This document shows positions 16,789-25,839 of a DNA stretch of 64,000 nt, one piece after another; the stretch's first letter is position 1, and each line of letters opens with the position of its first letter. This DNA comes from Candidatus Saccharibacteria bacterium UBA1932. Lineage in GTDB: Bacteria; Patescibacteriota; Saccharimonadia; Saccharimonadales; Saccharimonadaceae. The notes below the pieces were generated by a model. It had not been told where the DNA came from. It did not search any database and worked only from the letters and a program-made list of their open reading frames with translations. Location of the stretch: NCBI GenBank assembly GCA_002337095.1, contig DDFI01000014.1:1-64000 (forward strand), given 5' to 3'. The translations under genes and the position numbers were made by a program.

Positions 16789-17265
16789 CTACTCAAACAG
16801 ATCGCTCTTTTTATGCTGGCCAACGCGCGTAGGTTGGCCGTGTTTGTACCGCGAAAGTGCGCGTACATTTAGCATGGTTCCCGCAAGACAGAATAAAATA
16901 TAGAAACCCAACGTCTGGCTAAATTGCGGCATGAGCACCCACTGCACAACCGAAAGCAGCGTCACTATTAGCCACGTAATCGACGCAAAATATAGCTCAG
17001 CCAGCCGCGGGTCAAGCCGATTGCCGCGCGCCGCAATTTTGCCCACGACGCTACTTAGCATCGGAAAACCAAGAATAATTACAGCAGAGATCATCAGCTG
17101 CGTGTTGGCGTCGATATCCTCAGCAGGCAGCTGAGTCCATGCAACCACGACCGTCCACAGCACGGTTGTCAGCGCAAAGTACTGCCACACGCGAAATGTT
17201 ATGCCTGCGAGAGTGAAGCGCTCCACGAGTAAGTCGGTGATGCTGAAGGGTTGTTTGGTTGCCAT
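16789..17265 (-). CDS. Small polytopic membrane protein
   Basis: 158 residues with four likely transmembrane helices (FALTTVLWTVVVAWT, ISAVIILGFPMLSSVVGK, TWLIVTLLSVVQWVLM, LGFYILFCLAGTMLNV) and a basic C-terminal tail. A strong Shine-Dalgarno (AAAGGAGG) lies before its ATG, inside the upstream regulator gene. The two genes overlap by 67 nt, so it is probably the co-transcribed target or partner of the PadR regulator. The family is not recognised. Confidence 0.8.
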   Translation of the reverse strand: MATKQPFSITDLLVERFTLAGITFRVWQYFALTTVLWTVVVAWTQLPAEDIDANTQLMISAVIILGFPMLSSVVGKIAARGNRLDPRLAELYFASITWLIVTLLSVVQWVLMPQFSQTLGFYILFCLAGTMLNVRALSRYKHGQPTRVGQHKKSDLFE

Positions 17266-17633
17266 GCGAGTACCTCCTTTATGGCATTAGTAGTGATCTC
17301 ATCTTGAAAGGGGGAAATATTGCGATGTATGAATTGTTGTAATACGTCGTATCCAAGCGGGCTAAGACTATATAGTTTGATGCGCTTGTCGGTCAAAGAA
17401 GGTGACATGTCCAGCATGCCGGATTCAAATAATCGCCGCAATGAGCGATAAAAAGACTGCTCAGCAACTTCGAATGAACCGGCGGAGAGGGTGGCAATAC
17501 GGGCCTTGAGTGCTTCGATATCGCTGGCGCCCTGGCTGGCGACAAGTAATATCCAAAATGTTGATAGTCCGCGTTTATATACCTCTTCCCAGGCAGTGAC
17601 GAGTTCTTCGGCGTAAGTTTTATCGTAGTTCAT
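17199..17633 (-). CDS. PadR-family transcriptional regulator
   Basis: 144 residues. The N-terminal winged-helix region (LVTAWEEVYKRGLSTFWILL, AEQSFYRSLRRLFESGML and KLYSLSPLGYDVLQQFI) fits PadR-type regulators, which bind palindromes near their own promoters. A perfect 10-bp inverted repeat overlaps its start codon (17633-17657), consistent with autorepression. The downstream overlapping membrane-protein gene is the likely co-regulated target, as in many PadR/membrane-protein pairs. The inducing signal is unknown. Confidence 0.75.
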   Translation of the reverse strand: MNYDKTYAEELVTAWEEVYKRGLSTFWILLVASQGASDIEALKARIATLSAGSFEVAEQSFYRSLRRLFESGMLDMSPSLTDKRIKLYSLSPLGYDVLQQFIHRNISPFQDEITTNAIKEVLAWQPNNPSASPTYSWSASLSQA

Positions 17634-17673
17634 TTACTATACCGAGTGTATAGTAAATGCTTGACAATGTCAA
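17633..17673 (-). promoter_or_regulatory. PadR promoter and palindromic operator
   Basis: TTTACTATAC-CGAGT-GTATAGTAAA (17633-17657) is a perfect 10-bp palindrome covering the -10 region (TACACT on the minus strand) and the start codon. A minus-strand TTGACA at 17673-17668 lies 17 nt upstream of that -10. The -35 box is itself part of the palindrome TTGACA-A-TGTCAA (17661-17673). Confidence 0.7.
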
Positions 17674-17718
17674 TAGGCCGCCGTGGTTTTTATTGACTCT
17701 ACCGACAACAACTTCCGC

Positions 17719-18534
17719 CTAGGTGCCATACTTGGCTACCATGCGGGCGCGCAGCTCGGTGCCGAATTTACTGGTCACCGAGGAGTGACCGCCACCCGCA
17801 GGGAAGTTGTGTGAGGTGTTCATAAAACTACGATTAACATACCATGTCTCTCCACGCTGAGCGTCATTGTAAGCATTGTAGCCATCATCGTCCCAGCCAG
17901 TGTCTCCCTGGTATGTGTACCAATGAAGTGCATAACGTTGCTTAAACATGGCTGCGAATGGATTAATGACAGATGGGTCGCTGTTGGTGCCCGGTGCGCC
18001 ACCGCCACCAGAAATGACCGCTCCACCGTCAATAAATAGTGACGAGTATTTTGGAATTAAATACTGTGATACAAATTGCGCACCGCCAGAATATCCAGAC
18101 AGCCAAATTCGAGACCGGTCAATATTGTACTTTGGAAATAATTCATTCACAATGACAGAATTTACCCAGTCAGAGTTTGCGTTACCTGTAGTCCACCAGG
18201 TCTGATCGCTATTTGGGGTGAGCATCGGTACGCAGAGCATATTATAATCCAGGGCTACCTGCCGAATCCCGCTGCTGCCGCCTAGCGAATAGCTACTATT
18301 TGGATTCTCAAACTCATAAGCGCCATCTCCATGAAATTGGAGAATCAGCCCTAGTGGTTGATTTACGGTAGTGACGCGACCTGACGCATAAATATGATAC
18401 TGGCTACCGCTGTAATTAACGAATGTTCGGTCAGTAAATAGACCCCCCGTTCCACCCGTGAGATATGGTGACCCAGGAGGGCTGGACGTCTCCGTGTGCA
18501 ACGTCCGTCTTATTCTGCGAGCAGCTATACCCAT
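17719..18534 (-). CDS. Alpha/beta-hydrolase (esterase/depolymerase-like)
   Basis: 271 residues. An oxyanion-type strand LILQFHGDGAYEF (about 62-74), a nucleophile elbow GYSGGAQF (about 145-152) and a late His in GGGHSSVTSKF fit a Ser-His-Asp hydrolase of the esterase D / polyhydroxybutyrate depolymerase-like group. Asp in TNSDPSVINPF or GDTGWDDDG could complete the triad. The start at 18534 has GAAAGGG upstream but no signal peptide, so it may be cytosolic unless exported unconventionally. The substrate cannot be told from sequence. Confidence 0.65.
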   Translation of the reverse strand: MGIAARRIRRTLHTETSSPPGSPYLTGGTGGLFTDRTFVNYSGSQYHIYASGRVTTVNQPLGLILQFHGDGAYEFENPNSSYSLGGSSGIRQVALDYNMLCVPMLTPNSDQTWWTTGNANSDWVNSVIVNELFPKYNIDRSRIWLSGYSGGAQFVSQYLIPKYSSLFIDGGAVISGGGGAPGTNSDPSVINPFAAMFKQRYALHWYTYQGDTGWDDDGYNAYNDAQRGETWYVNRSFMNTSHNFPAGGGHSSVTSKFGTELRARMVAKYGT

Positions 18535-18663
18535 ATATACCCTTTCATTAACTTAGTATAGTATAGCACACCTAATCGCTCAAACTTTTTGTAGCTCATG
18601 GCATTTACACACTTGCCAAAAAGTTGTATTGTACAATCAGCAGCACTAGTGGAGTAACGATAG

Positions 18664-19272
18664 ATGACTGAAGTATTGGCGCCGCGTGCGCCGTCCGAAT
18701 ATGATGATGCGACAATGCGTATCGAATTAGATTTTGTGATGCACGATATTCCAAGTGCAGCCGAGGGTTTTGTTACGTGCGCAGCAGCCGTCTCACGCCG
18801 CATTGACGATGCCGACTACCTAGAGGCGTGGGCAACGGCGTGTATAGCCGGGCACCATAGTCCTGATGAGGAAGTGCCACAAGTGTATGACACGGCTCGG
18901 CTAGGACTAGTGACCGGCTATCTACTTGCCGACAGAGCATATAGCCCCGAGGGCGTCGGACCGAAGACGGCACTCAGTACCACTATGCCCACCGAAGCAT
19001 CGATGGACGTTATGTGGCGATATGGACACGGTGTACGCGAAGGGGCGACAGCGATTGCACAGCTAGGTCAGCAGTCCGCCGAATTTATCGAAGAGCTTGC
19101 CTGGCAATACCATCCAGATAACTCCGCGCTGCGTCTCGTATTCCGCGAGAGCGTCGGCCTGGGTATGGCGCGTACACAACTCGCACTCAATCGTCGTGTC
19201 GAGAAGGAGCTCGCTTCTGCTCAGGACGGTACGGCTTGGCAACGTACGCTTGAGAAGTGGGCCGCAGCATAA
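18664..19272 (+). CDS. Unknown cytosolic protein, paralog of the gene at 19678
   Basis: 202 residues, acidic, no signal peptide or membrane segment. The mid region ARLGLVTGYLLADRAY and the C-terminal GLGMARTQLALNRRVEKEL match, in order and spacing, VTGLGMTAGLLIEAAAY and YGAGVVMACNYRLHEQL of the 203-residue product at 19678, so the two look like diverged duplicates. GGAG lies before the ATG. It opens a run of eight unrecognised plus-strand genes. Confidence 0.75.
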   Translation: MTEVLAPRAPSEYDDATMRIELDFVMHDIPSAAEGFVTCAAAVSRRIDDADYLEAWATACIAGHHSPDEEVPQVYDTARLGLVTGYLLADRAYSPEGVGPKTALSTTMPTEASMDVMWRYGHGVREGATAIAQLGQQSAEFIEELAWQYHPDNSALRLVFRESVGLGMARTQLALNRRVEKELASAQDGTAWQRTLEKWAAA

Positions 19273-19276
19273 AGCA

Positions 19277-19305
19277 TTGCAATATTATCAAAAGTGTGGT
19301 ATAAT
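19277..19305 (+). promoter_or_regulatory. Promoter of the small Cys-containing gene
   Basis: TTGCAA (19277-19282), 17-nt spacer, TATAAT (19300-19305) with TG at -1 extension (TGGTATAAT). The ATG at 19315 is only 9 nt downstream, implying a leaderless mRNA. Confidence 0.75.
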
Positions 19306-19314
19306 AGAATTACT

Positions 19315-19605
19315 ATGGCACCCATTGATACATGTCCAACGGCAACCATCCGCCCAGAGCTCACCGCTGATCGCAGAGAGCGGCAACGACAAATCATAAC
19401 GACAATTCGTAAGCTTGGCGCGGCTAGCTGCCGCACCTGCGAGGGGTATATTGATTGTCCGCTCGCTCAGGCAATACAAACAGATATGTATGACGTCGAG
19501 GCTCATTCTGCGGCCCAGCGCGAGTGTGGATCATCAGGTAGCGACACGCGCTTTGTTGACAGCATTCGCGCACGGATTGCCGAGCAACCTACTGATGCAG
19601 CATAG
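19315..19605 (+). CDS. Small unknown protein with a CxxCx5C motif
   Basis: 96 residues, start chosen at the ATG 9 nt after the TATAAT; an in-frame ATG at 19294 lies upstream of the -10 box and is unlikely. The core CRTCEGYIDCPLA (about 40-52) has three closely spaced Cys, with further Cys near residues 7 and 71, so a metal or Fe-S site is possible but unproven. The N-terminal part is a basic helix (ELTADRRERQRQIITTIRKL). The family is not recognised. Confidence 0.65.
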   Translation: MAPIDTCPTATIRPELTADRRERQRQIITTIRKLGAASCRTCEGYIDCPLAQAIQTDMYDVEAHSAAQRECGSSGSDTRFVDSIRARIAEQPTDAA

Positions 19606-19630
19606 TCGCTAACTCGCTATTTTTGCCAAT

Positions 19631-19664
19631 ACCGCTAGCATTAGCGGTATGTTTGGCGTACAAT
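19631..19664 (+). promoter_or_regulatory. Hairpin and -10 box before the 19678 gene
   Basis: ACCGCTA-GCAT-TAGCGGT (19631-19648) is a 7-bp hairpin that may end the preceding transcript. TACAAT at 19659-19664 is a likely -10 box, 13 nt before the ATG at 19678. Confidence 0.45.
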
Positions 19665-19677
19665 AGCCGATGGAACT

Positions 19678-20289
19678 ATGACACTCGAACGATATCACCC
19701 CACACCCAATACCTATGCTGATGCTGTTCAGCGAGTGCGCGAGCGGCTACTTCAGCTCAATGAGCCAGGGCTCGCAGGCATACAGAATAAATACGATCAG
19801 CTCACTCGAGACAGCGACGAAGACGAGCGGCTCATCGAGGATGTAAGCATGCTACTCAATCCCTCTGATATACACGACGCGTACCTACATCCACCCCGAG
19901 AAATACGGCGCGTCACAGGCCTTGGTATGACTGCTGGCCTGTTGATCGAGGCCGCCGCGTATGACAACTACACCTTGACGCTGTCCGGTATGCGCCCCGG
20001 GTTGCTCCCTCTACCTGATGGCTACCAAAGATCGTACAAAAAACGTCGTGGATTCGTCAGTACGATCAGAGATGAGGCTAATCATGCGCTAGACCGAGCA
20101 GGTGCGGACGTGCATGAGTGGCTCGAAGCTCTGGAGCCTACTACATCACGCGATCTCGATATTCAGCGACATATTCGCTACGGTGCGGGGGTGGTGATGG
20201 CATGCAACTATCGTCTTCATGAGCAATTAGTCGTTCCTGATGAGATAGACTGGGACAGCGCGCTCGAGAGACTCAATGGCTCGATATAG
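19678..20289 (+). CDS. Unknown cytosolic protein, paralog of the gene at 18664
   Basis: 203 residues, mostly helical and charged, no membrane segment. Its central VTGLGMTAGLLIEAAAYDNY and C-terminal IRYGAGVVMACNYRLHEQL align with the 202-residue product at 18664. TACAAT 13 nt upstream of the ATG suggests an independent, short-leader transcript. No function can be assigned. Confidence 0.75.
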   Translation: MTLERYHPTPNTYADAVQRVRERLLQLNEPGLAGIQNKYDQLTRDSDEDERLIEDVSMLLNPSDIHDAYLHPPREIRRVTGLGMTAGLLIEAAAYDNYTLTLSGMRPGLLPLPDGYQRSYKKRRGFVSTIRDEANHALDRAGADVHEWLEALEPTTSRDLDIQRHIRYGAGVVMACNYRLHEQLVVPDEIDWDSALERLNGSI

Positions 20290-20354
20290 TACCAGATAGC
20301 TATTTCATTTTGGTATCGCTTATGCCATAATACACTTCAACATAGGAGGGTAGT

Positions 20355-21356
20355 ATGAGTGAACGTTTAGATCCGCCGCATGATCCACAAGATGATTCCG
20401 AGAGATTACTCTTTGAATCGCTCGAGCAGGATATGACTGATCCGCATATTACGACAGTTCACGCGCTTGCGCGTGAATACGAGGCGCATTTTAGAAGAGC
20501 GCATGAACCCACGGAAGCGGAGCGGGGGTATATGGTGCACGAGCTGGATACCGCGTGGGGAAATTACATGAGGAAGCCGCTCGCGATCTCTGGCAAATTA
20601 AAATATCTTTCTGGCGACACATCGGTGACGGTAGGCGTCGAGAATGAGACGGTCCTATCAAACGGCTTTAGTTTTGAGCCCGAACCGATCATGCATGATG
20701 GCGAAGAAATCGGGCGTCGATGGCAGGTTGGACATAGCGTCGCCACTACCTATGGCCAGCCTGAGGGTAGGCAGACGATGGGGTTTGTGGCGCTCGAGAC
20801 GCTTACTTCCCTCATACTTCCATTTCCATCAGAGCAATACCGCATCAAACGATTTGAAGAAAACTCAAGTGACGAGGCTGCCATCATCCGGAGCGCCGCA
20901 AAACAGGGGATAGAGCATGCGATCCGTACTGTGGCGCCGCTTTCCCATACCATCGATACCGACAACCCCGTGCGCCAGCAGGACACGATCGACTGGCTCA
21001 TGTACGTGCGCCGATACGTAATGCCAGAGATAGACAGTATGATGCCGCAATACATTGCCACAGTTCAGGGTCCTATGCAGCGCATAATCGGTAATTTTTC
21101 CATCCCAACAGAGTATCCATCACCCGAGGCTATGTTGGTATCGCTATCCCAGGTGGGGATTGGTCCGACGGAACTGCGCAAAAATGATCTTGGTGAGGTA
21201 TCAAACATCCAGGAACTACGCGTGCAAGTCGAAGCGACTCGACTACACGAGGACATGGCCACACCTGCCGAACATCTCCTCATCCCCGCCAGCTCAATTA
21301 TTGCTCTTATGTCGCTACGTCGCGTTGTGCATCAGCAAATGCGCAAATCACAGTAG
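20355..21356 (+). CDS. Unknown acidic protein of the 20-26 kb cluster
   Basis: 333 residues, no signal peptide or membrane helix. It begins MSERLDPP, like its neighbours at 25168 (MSERYSPP) and 25832 (MSEQLPEP). A helical N-terminus leads to a beta-rich segment (PLAISGKLKYLSGDTSVTVG), and the protein ends with LLIPASSIIALMSLRR. A closing element of the form hydrophobic-hydrophobic-P-x-x-S-I recurs in several cluster products. AGGAGGG before the ATG is a strong ribosome-binding site, and CATAAT near 20326 may be the -10 box. Confidence 0.75.
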   Translation: MSERLDPPHDPQDDSERLLFESLEQDMTDPHITTVHALAREYEAHFRRAHEPTEAERGYMVHELDTAWGNYMRKPLAISGKLKYLSGDTSVTVGVENETVLSNGFSFEPEPIMHDGEEIGRRWQVGHSVATTYGQPEGRQTMGFVALETLTSLILPFPSEQYRIKRFEENSSDEAAIIRSAAKQGIEHAIRTVAPLSHTIDTDNPVRQQDTIDWLMYVRRYVMPEIDSMMPQYIATVQGPMQRIIGNFSIPTEYPSPEAMLVSLSQVGIGPTELRKNDLGEVSNIQELRVQVEATRLHEDMATPAEHLLIPASSIIALMSLRRVVHQQMRKSQ

Positions 21357-21383
21357 TGCCTTGTAGCGGCCGCATACTACTTA

Positions 21384-21422
21384 TGCTTGCACCTCTGCCG
21401 CAGGTAGCGTTTACTAATATAT
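21384..21422 (+). promoter_or_regulatory. Probable promoter of the 505-aa gene
   Basis: ATGCTTGCA (21384-21392, containing the -35-like TTGCAC) lies 39 nt before the ATG. The same 9-mer lies 41 nt before the next gene. An AT-rich TTTACTAATATAT follows directly before the ATG, so the leader is short or absent. Confidence 0.45.
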
Positions 21423-22940
21423 ATGAATGAGCAGACCCCTTCGTTTGATCGGCCTGATGCCGAAGCGTATGAAATTTCTCCTCGGGCCGAAACCGAGCGA
21501 ATTGATTTTGAAATAGTGCGCTTGTTGTGGCAGGCCGAGGAGTGCTCGCGCAGCATCAAAAGCCCCGAGGGTGTACCAGAATCGCAGCGCCGGGCTGTCG
21601 CAAAGGCACTTAATGTCGAGCTCGCCAATACGGGGCTCGAGCGGCATCACGCCGTCATCAGCGCCATTCTGCACGAGCTGCCGCCAGGGACTGAGCCGGC
21701 TTCTGGCCGGGTCCATTCGCTCATCGAACACCAAAACGGCGGGCGTATCGCAACCGACGAAAACGTGATTATCGAGCAATTTGAGTTCGACGAAGAGCGC
21801 ATGGAGTTTTATGTAGAAGTTTCGCTCGTCACCCCCGGTGGCAAGCGTAGCGGCGACCGTTTTAAGGTGTTTCCTGGCGAAATTATGGCATGTGTGCCTT
21901 TAGAAATCGTCGGTATGGATGCACGCAGGGAATTCTGCGCACAATATGTGCCCGAATTTATCGAATGGCTTGATGCATTGCCCGCTGCCATGACAGATCA
22001 AGACCTGCTGTATTATCTTCGATTATTACGATGTGATGTCGCTAACATTTCGACCCAGGCAGCAAGCAACCTCGCCTGGCATATGGACGCACTTATCGCC
22101 GCGCGCCATACTTTTGACAACGTTACGTCGACCGTAAAACTAAGCGGCGAAATCCTAAATACCAAGGGCGGCACCATTGGCGCAGTCGCGAACGTTCCAC
22201 CGCGACAGATGAAACTCACGAGGGCAAGGATGATTTGGCAGGCATATCCAGGCGAAGACCGCGCATTTCTGTCTGCCGCTATCGCGGCGCGCGACCTTAG
22301 TCCCGATCACCACGGAAAAACGACGGGCTATATGTTGCCTGTCGAATCGATTCAGCATATACGCTCGGTCCATAATACTGGCCGCTTGACTGACTATCTA
22401 GTGGCCGACGCCAATTGGCCGGTAGACGACATGCAGCGCAGCGCCGATCGAATCGAAGCAGTTGAGCAAGCGATGCGACGCAACCGCCCAGATTTTGCGG
22501 GCATTGCCGACTCGCCATATGTTTCGCTGGTCGAGGCGCGCTCATTTATCCTGGATCGGCTCGGTGAAATCATCGATGCGGCGGCCCACACCAAGACGCC
22601 GGCGCGCTATATTGCCGACCACCTTAGCGCTATCACAGAGGCTGTTCCCGACCTAGAGCGCGGCATGTGCATTGCTGTGCGCGATGTCGAGGAACTATTT
22701 GCTGCATCGCGCACCAACAATTCTGCCGGTACACAGACAGTATTGCCGCCACTGACAACTGTTATGGGGCGCTACGAGAGCATTACTGCGGTATGGGTGG
22801 ATCGCGACTGGATACCCGTGATTACGTTGTCCGGGCTAGCCATTCACCGGCCAGATGGGGCCACGAGCGTGCTCGAGCAACGACGGCAGTGGCACGTGCC
22901 AATTGACGAATATTGCGAATTACTGCAGGTCAGCGAATAA
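21423..22940 (+). CDS. Unknown multi-domain protein of the 20-26 kb cluster
   Basis: 505 residues, acidic, cytosolic by appearance. It alternates helical regions with beta-rich segments. One, from VKLSGEILNTKGGTIGAV to YMLPVESIQHIRSVHN (about 235-320), ends in the P-x-x-S-I closing element shared with neighbours. Another near the C-terminus (VITLSGLAIHRPDG to WHVPIDEYCELLQ) looks like a second copy. No catalytic motif is visible. It may be a scaffold or binding protein; that is inference. Confidence 0.75.
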   Translation: MNEQTPSFDRPDAEAYEISPRAETERIDFEIVRLLWQAEECSRSIKSPEGVPESQRRAVAKALNVELANTGLERHHAVISAILHELPPGTEPASGRVHSLIEHQNGGRIATDENVIIEQFEFDEERMEFYVEVSLVTPGGKRSGDRFKVFPGEIMACVPLEIVGMDARREFCAQYVPEFIEWLDALPAAMTDQDLLYYLRLLRCDVANISTQAASNLAWHMDALIAARHTFDNVTSTVKLSGEILNTKGGTIGAVANVPPRQMKLTRARMIWQAYPGEDRAFLSAAIAARDLSPDHHGKTTGYMLPVESIQHIRSVHNTGRLTDYLVADANWPVDDMQRSADRIEAVEQAMRRNRPDFAGIADSPYVSLVEARSFILDRLGEIIDAAAHTKTPARYIADHLSAITEAVPDLERGMCIAVRDVEELFAASRTNNSAGTQTVLPPLTTVMGRYESITAVWVDRDWIPVITLSGLAIHRPDGATSVLEQRRQWHVPIDEYCELLQVSE

Positions 22941-22944
22941 GCTC

Positions 22945-22985
22945 ATGCTTGCAATTTGAACGTCAGATCTATTAAATGAGTATAA
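22945..22985 (+). promoter_or_regulatory. Probable promoter of the 725-aa gene
   Basis: ATGCTTGCA at 22945-22953 (TTGCAA -35) matches the element before 21423. TATTAA at 22970-22975 is a possible -10 box, 10 nt before the ATG at 22986. Confidence 0.45.
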
Positions 22986-25163
22986 ATGAGTCACGAAAAC
23001 TTCGGTAATCCTAGTGAAATTGATGCGCGATTCAGGGAGATGATGCGCCAGGAGTGGCACAATAATGAGCCGCGCCTATGGGACAGAATCGACAAAGGCG
23101 TTCGAAGCCTTCTTGAGCGAGCAAAGGAGCTCGAGACTGAGTTTAATGCCCGTGGCAATATCGAGGCAGAAGACCTGCAGATAAAGCTGAGTGAATTGAA
23201 TAATGAGTGGCGCAGTCTCGACTATCTTGATGAACCATGTGGCATTACGGGTCGTTTGCGCCTAGTCGAAGATATTGACGATAATGACATTATGGCGATA
23301 ATTCTCGCTGAAGTTGGCCTGCAACCTAAGGCTATTGATGCATATGGTGAGTATTATCCGGCGTATGGATACCAGACACAGGTGATAGGGTTTTGCGCAG
23401 ATGAGCTTGACCAGGGTGCGCCCGGCAAAAAAATTAAGGTGAATCTAGAAGTTGCTCTCGACGATGATGCGGCGGACGAAGGTTCATTCATGGTGTACAT
23501 AGAAGACCTTGAGTATATCAGCGTGCCAGAACCGACCCACGCGGGTGCCGAAGCGATACTATGGGAGCAGTTTCCAGACCTCATGCAGCATATCTGCGAT
23601 GCGTTACCTGATGATTGTGGTAATGATATGCAGATTATCCGTGCACTTGATGATTTTGCGGTGACGTTTGGGATCGATGCCCACGATACGGACCTAACGC
23701 GCGAGCAAATGCTAAATTATATCGAACTATATATTACTGATCGCCTGCAATTTGATGACAGCATGGAGTACACCATATCTGTCGATGGCACGATCTATGG
23801 CCTCGACAACAAGCGGGAGGTCGTGCCGCGTACCCATCGAGGCGATATGCCCTGCCGGATCGGTCATGTGCGCCTACAAGAACAGGCGGGGACTGAGCCA
23901 GAGGCAAAAATAAAAACCTACCAGCCCATTCTCGAGATATTCGTGCCATTAGGTGGCCGCGGTTCTCCGTGGACAATGCTGCGCGTGCCAATCGAATCAA
24001 TCCGCAACCTGCATAACAATCGCCCCAGCTTTGATGCCAGCTTGTTTGACGGTGAGACGGCAGTCTATCACCCCGATCAGCTGAATCCAGAGCTTGAGCT
24101 AGCAATGTTGCCCAATAGGCCCGATGCTGACAGTACGACGGTCGAAGTGGAGCGGCCTCAGCTATGTTCGCAGGAAATACTAGTCACTATAAACGAGCAG
24201 TTTACCTTGCTGCGAGCACGGGCCCTAGCCATCACTGCGCAACGTTTCGATACCAAGGCGGAAGCGCTGAAGGCCCGGGACGAAATCGATGAGCTGATTA
24301 GCGAATTTCATAGCAACTATCCGTTTGATCGACATCTCGTCCTGGCACTATCTGGCGAAGGAGTGATGTTTTGTCGCCCCGAGCTAACCATTCATGGCGA
24401 CACAGACCAGCACGTCATCGACATTAAGATCGAGCAAGCCAGGATGCAGTACGGGGATATCACTACCCATGAACGCGGTCGTTATATGGGTGCGACTACC
24501 TCGATTGCCGAGGATAAGGATGGCAAGCATCTGGCATACGCATCGCTTATTTTTAATGCGCTTCACGAGCCTGATGGTGTGCAAGTTCAGGACCCCACCA
24601 ATAGTTTTTCGCTGTTTCAAATGACCACCTCGCGCCTGGTTATGGTCGATCTGTCTAATCCAGACCTAGAGATTAGCTCTGTAGATCTGCAAAAAATCGA
24701 GGCTAGACAACGAGTGTTAGCGGCGATCGAAAGGGCGTCCCTGGACACCGCACGCAAGCAATTTCTGGGTGAGCATATCGCGGCCATCGCCGAGGAATTC
24801 GATGCGGTTGATCCCGCCGTTATCAAGGATTTTGGCGCCATCACTTCGCTTAATGAACTGGCTATCGCTGTGGCGGGCGACAGCGTTCAATCTGAGATTG
24901 TCGCCGATGCGCTCTCGGTCGTCATTGGCACCGGCTATAGTGTGATCATTAGCGGACCATCAATTGATGCCGATAACTTGATTCGCGAGCTCGACCAAGA
25001 AGGCGCTCGCATCATCGGCGTCATATCGGCTCATCCACGACTGCGCGCACCCGAGCCAATATTCTTAGCCGAGGTTCGCACCAAACCCGACGAAAACGGC
25101 ATCACAAGCCTCGACGATGTACGCCTGATACCGCTAAGCACCATAAGGGCAATCCAGCACTAA
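22986..25163 (+). CDS. Large unknown multi-domain protein of the 20-26 kb cluster
   Basis: 725 residues, strongly acidic, no signal peptide or membrane helix. The N-terminus is helical and charged (KGVRSLLERAKELETEFNAR). At least three beta-rich modules follow. One ends MLRVPIESIRNLHNNRP (about 338-354), and the last ends VRLIPLSTIRAIQH at the C-terminus, the same closing element as in the neighbouring genes. Another module opens LSGEGVMFCRPELTIHG. The repeated architecture suggests internal duplication of one domain. The downstream gene starts 4 nt after its stop. The family is not recognised. Confidence 0.75.
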   Translation: MSHENFGNPSEIDARFREMMRQEWHNNEPRLWDRIDKGVRSLLERAKELETEFNARGNIEAEDLQIKLSELNNEWRSLDYLDEPCGITGRLRLVEDIDDNDIMAIILAEVGLQPKAIDAYGEYYPAYGYQTQVIGFCADELDQGAPGKKIKVNLEVALDDDAADEGSFMVYIEDLEYISVPEPTHAGAEAILWEQFPDLMQHICDALPDDCGNDMQIIRALDDFAVTFGIDAHDTDLTREQMLNYIELYITDRLQFDDSMEYTISVDGTIYGLDNKREVVPRTHRGDMPCRIGHVRLQEQAGTEPEAKIKTYQPILEIFVPLGGRGSPWTMLRVPIESIRNLHNNRPSFDASLFDGETAVYHPDQLNPELELAMLPNRPDADSTTVEVERPQLCSQEILVTINEQFTLLRARALAITAQRFDTKAEALKARDEIDELISEFHSNYPFDRHLVLALSGEGVMFCRPELTIHGDTDQHVIDIKIEQARMQYGDITTHERGRYMGATTSIAEDKDGKHLAYASLIFNALHEPDGVQVQDPTNSFSLFQMTTSRLVMVDLSNPDLEISSVDLQKIEARQRVLAAIERASLDTARKQFLGEHIAAIAEEFDAVDPAVIKDFGAITSLNELAIAVAGDSVQSEIVADALSVVIGTGYSVIISGPSIDADNLIRELDQEGARIIGVISAHPRLRAPEPIFLAEVRTKPDENGITSLDDVRLIPLSTIRAIQH

Positions 25164-25167
25164 ACCT

Positions 25168-25839
25168 ATGAGCGAGCGATACTCCCCACCAGAGCCGGAA
25201 GATACATTTACCGCTTTGATGAAGGGTTTTGAATTGAGCGATGAGGCCAGACAGGATATAGCGGCTATGAATGATTTTGAGATATCTACGGCCGTCGATG
25301 CAGTGGCCTTCGATCCTATTCTTGAGATGTACTATACGCCTGTTGATGACGCCGTTCAGCGCTTGATCGACGCCTATATCGATCACCTCACCGCATATGG
25401 TGCCGGCCCGATCACGCCAGCATACTATAACCAGGTGATAAAGAATATGAACGTCACCGATATCCCACGGCTTGGCGATCTCGAGCCAGGTGAGTGGTTG
25501 GCCACAGACGGTGCCTGTACGATTATCGATGAATACATCGATGATGAGGGAGACGCCCTGGTAAGTGTCACCGAGATTCCAGATGGCGAATCGATCGTTG
25601 GGCAGTTTGCGGGCGTGGTGATCCGCGATGTGATGCCGCTCGATATCGATGCCATCGATGAGAACACGCTCATGACTAGCCTCTGTATTGCATTGGCTAA
25701 TTGTCGCCTCGTTGATGCTAGCGGTGAGCCAGCGCTGCCGTTTGAGGGCGAGGTTCAATTCGTTCCGATTACCGTGCCTAATCGGCCACGTTTTGCTCGG
25801 TATATCGTTCCACAAACAGAGGAGGAAGAAGATGAGTGA
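25168..25839 (+). CDS. Unknown acidic protein of the 20-26 kb cluster
   Basis: 223 residues starting MSERYSPPEPEDTF, very Asp/Glu-rich and predicted cytosolic. The central part is beta-rich (LEPGEWLATDGACTIIDEYI, then DGESIVGQFAGVVIRDVMPL). It ends in a run of acidic residues and overlaps the next gene by 8 nt, so the two are probably co-translated. It is a smaller relative of the 725- and 243-residue neighbours by N-terminus and layout; function unknown. Confidence 0.75.
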   Translation: MSERYSPPEPEDTFTALMKGFELSDEARQDIAAMNDFEISTAVDAVAFDPILEMYYTPVDDAVQRLIDAYIDHLTAYGAGPITPAYYNQVIKNMNVTDIPRLGDLEPGEWLATDGACTIIDEYIDDEGDALVSVTEIPDGESIVGQFAGVVIRDVMPLDIDAIDENTLMTSLCIALANCRLVDASGEPALPFEGEVQFVPITVPNRPRFARYIVPQTEEEEDE

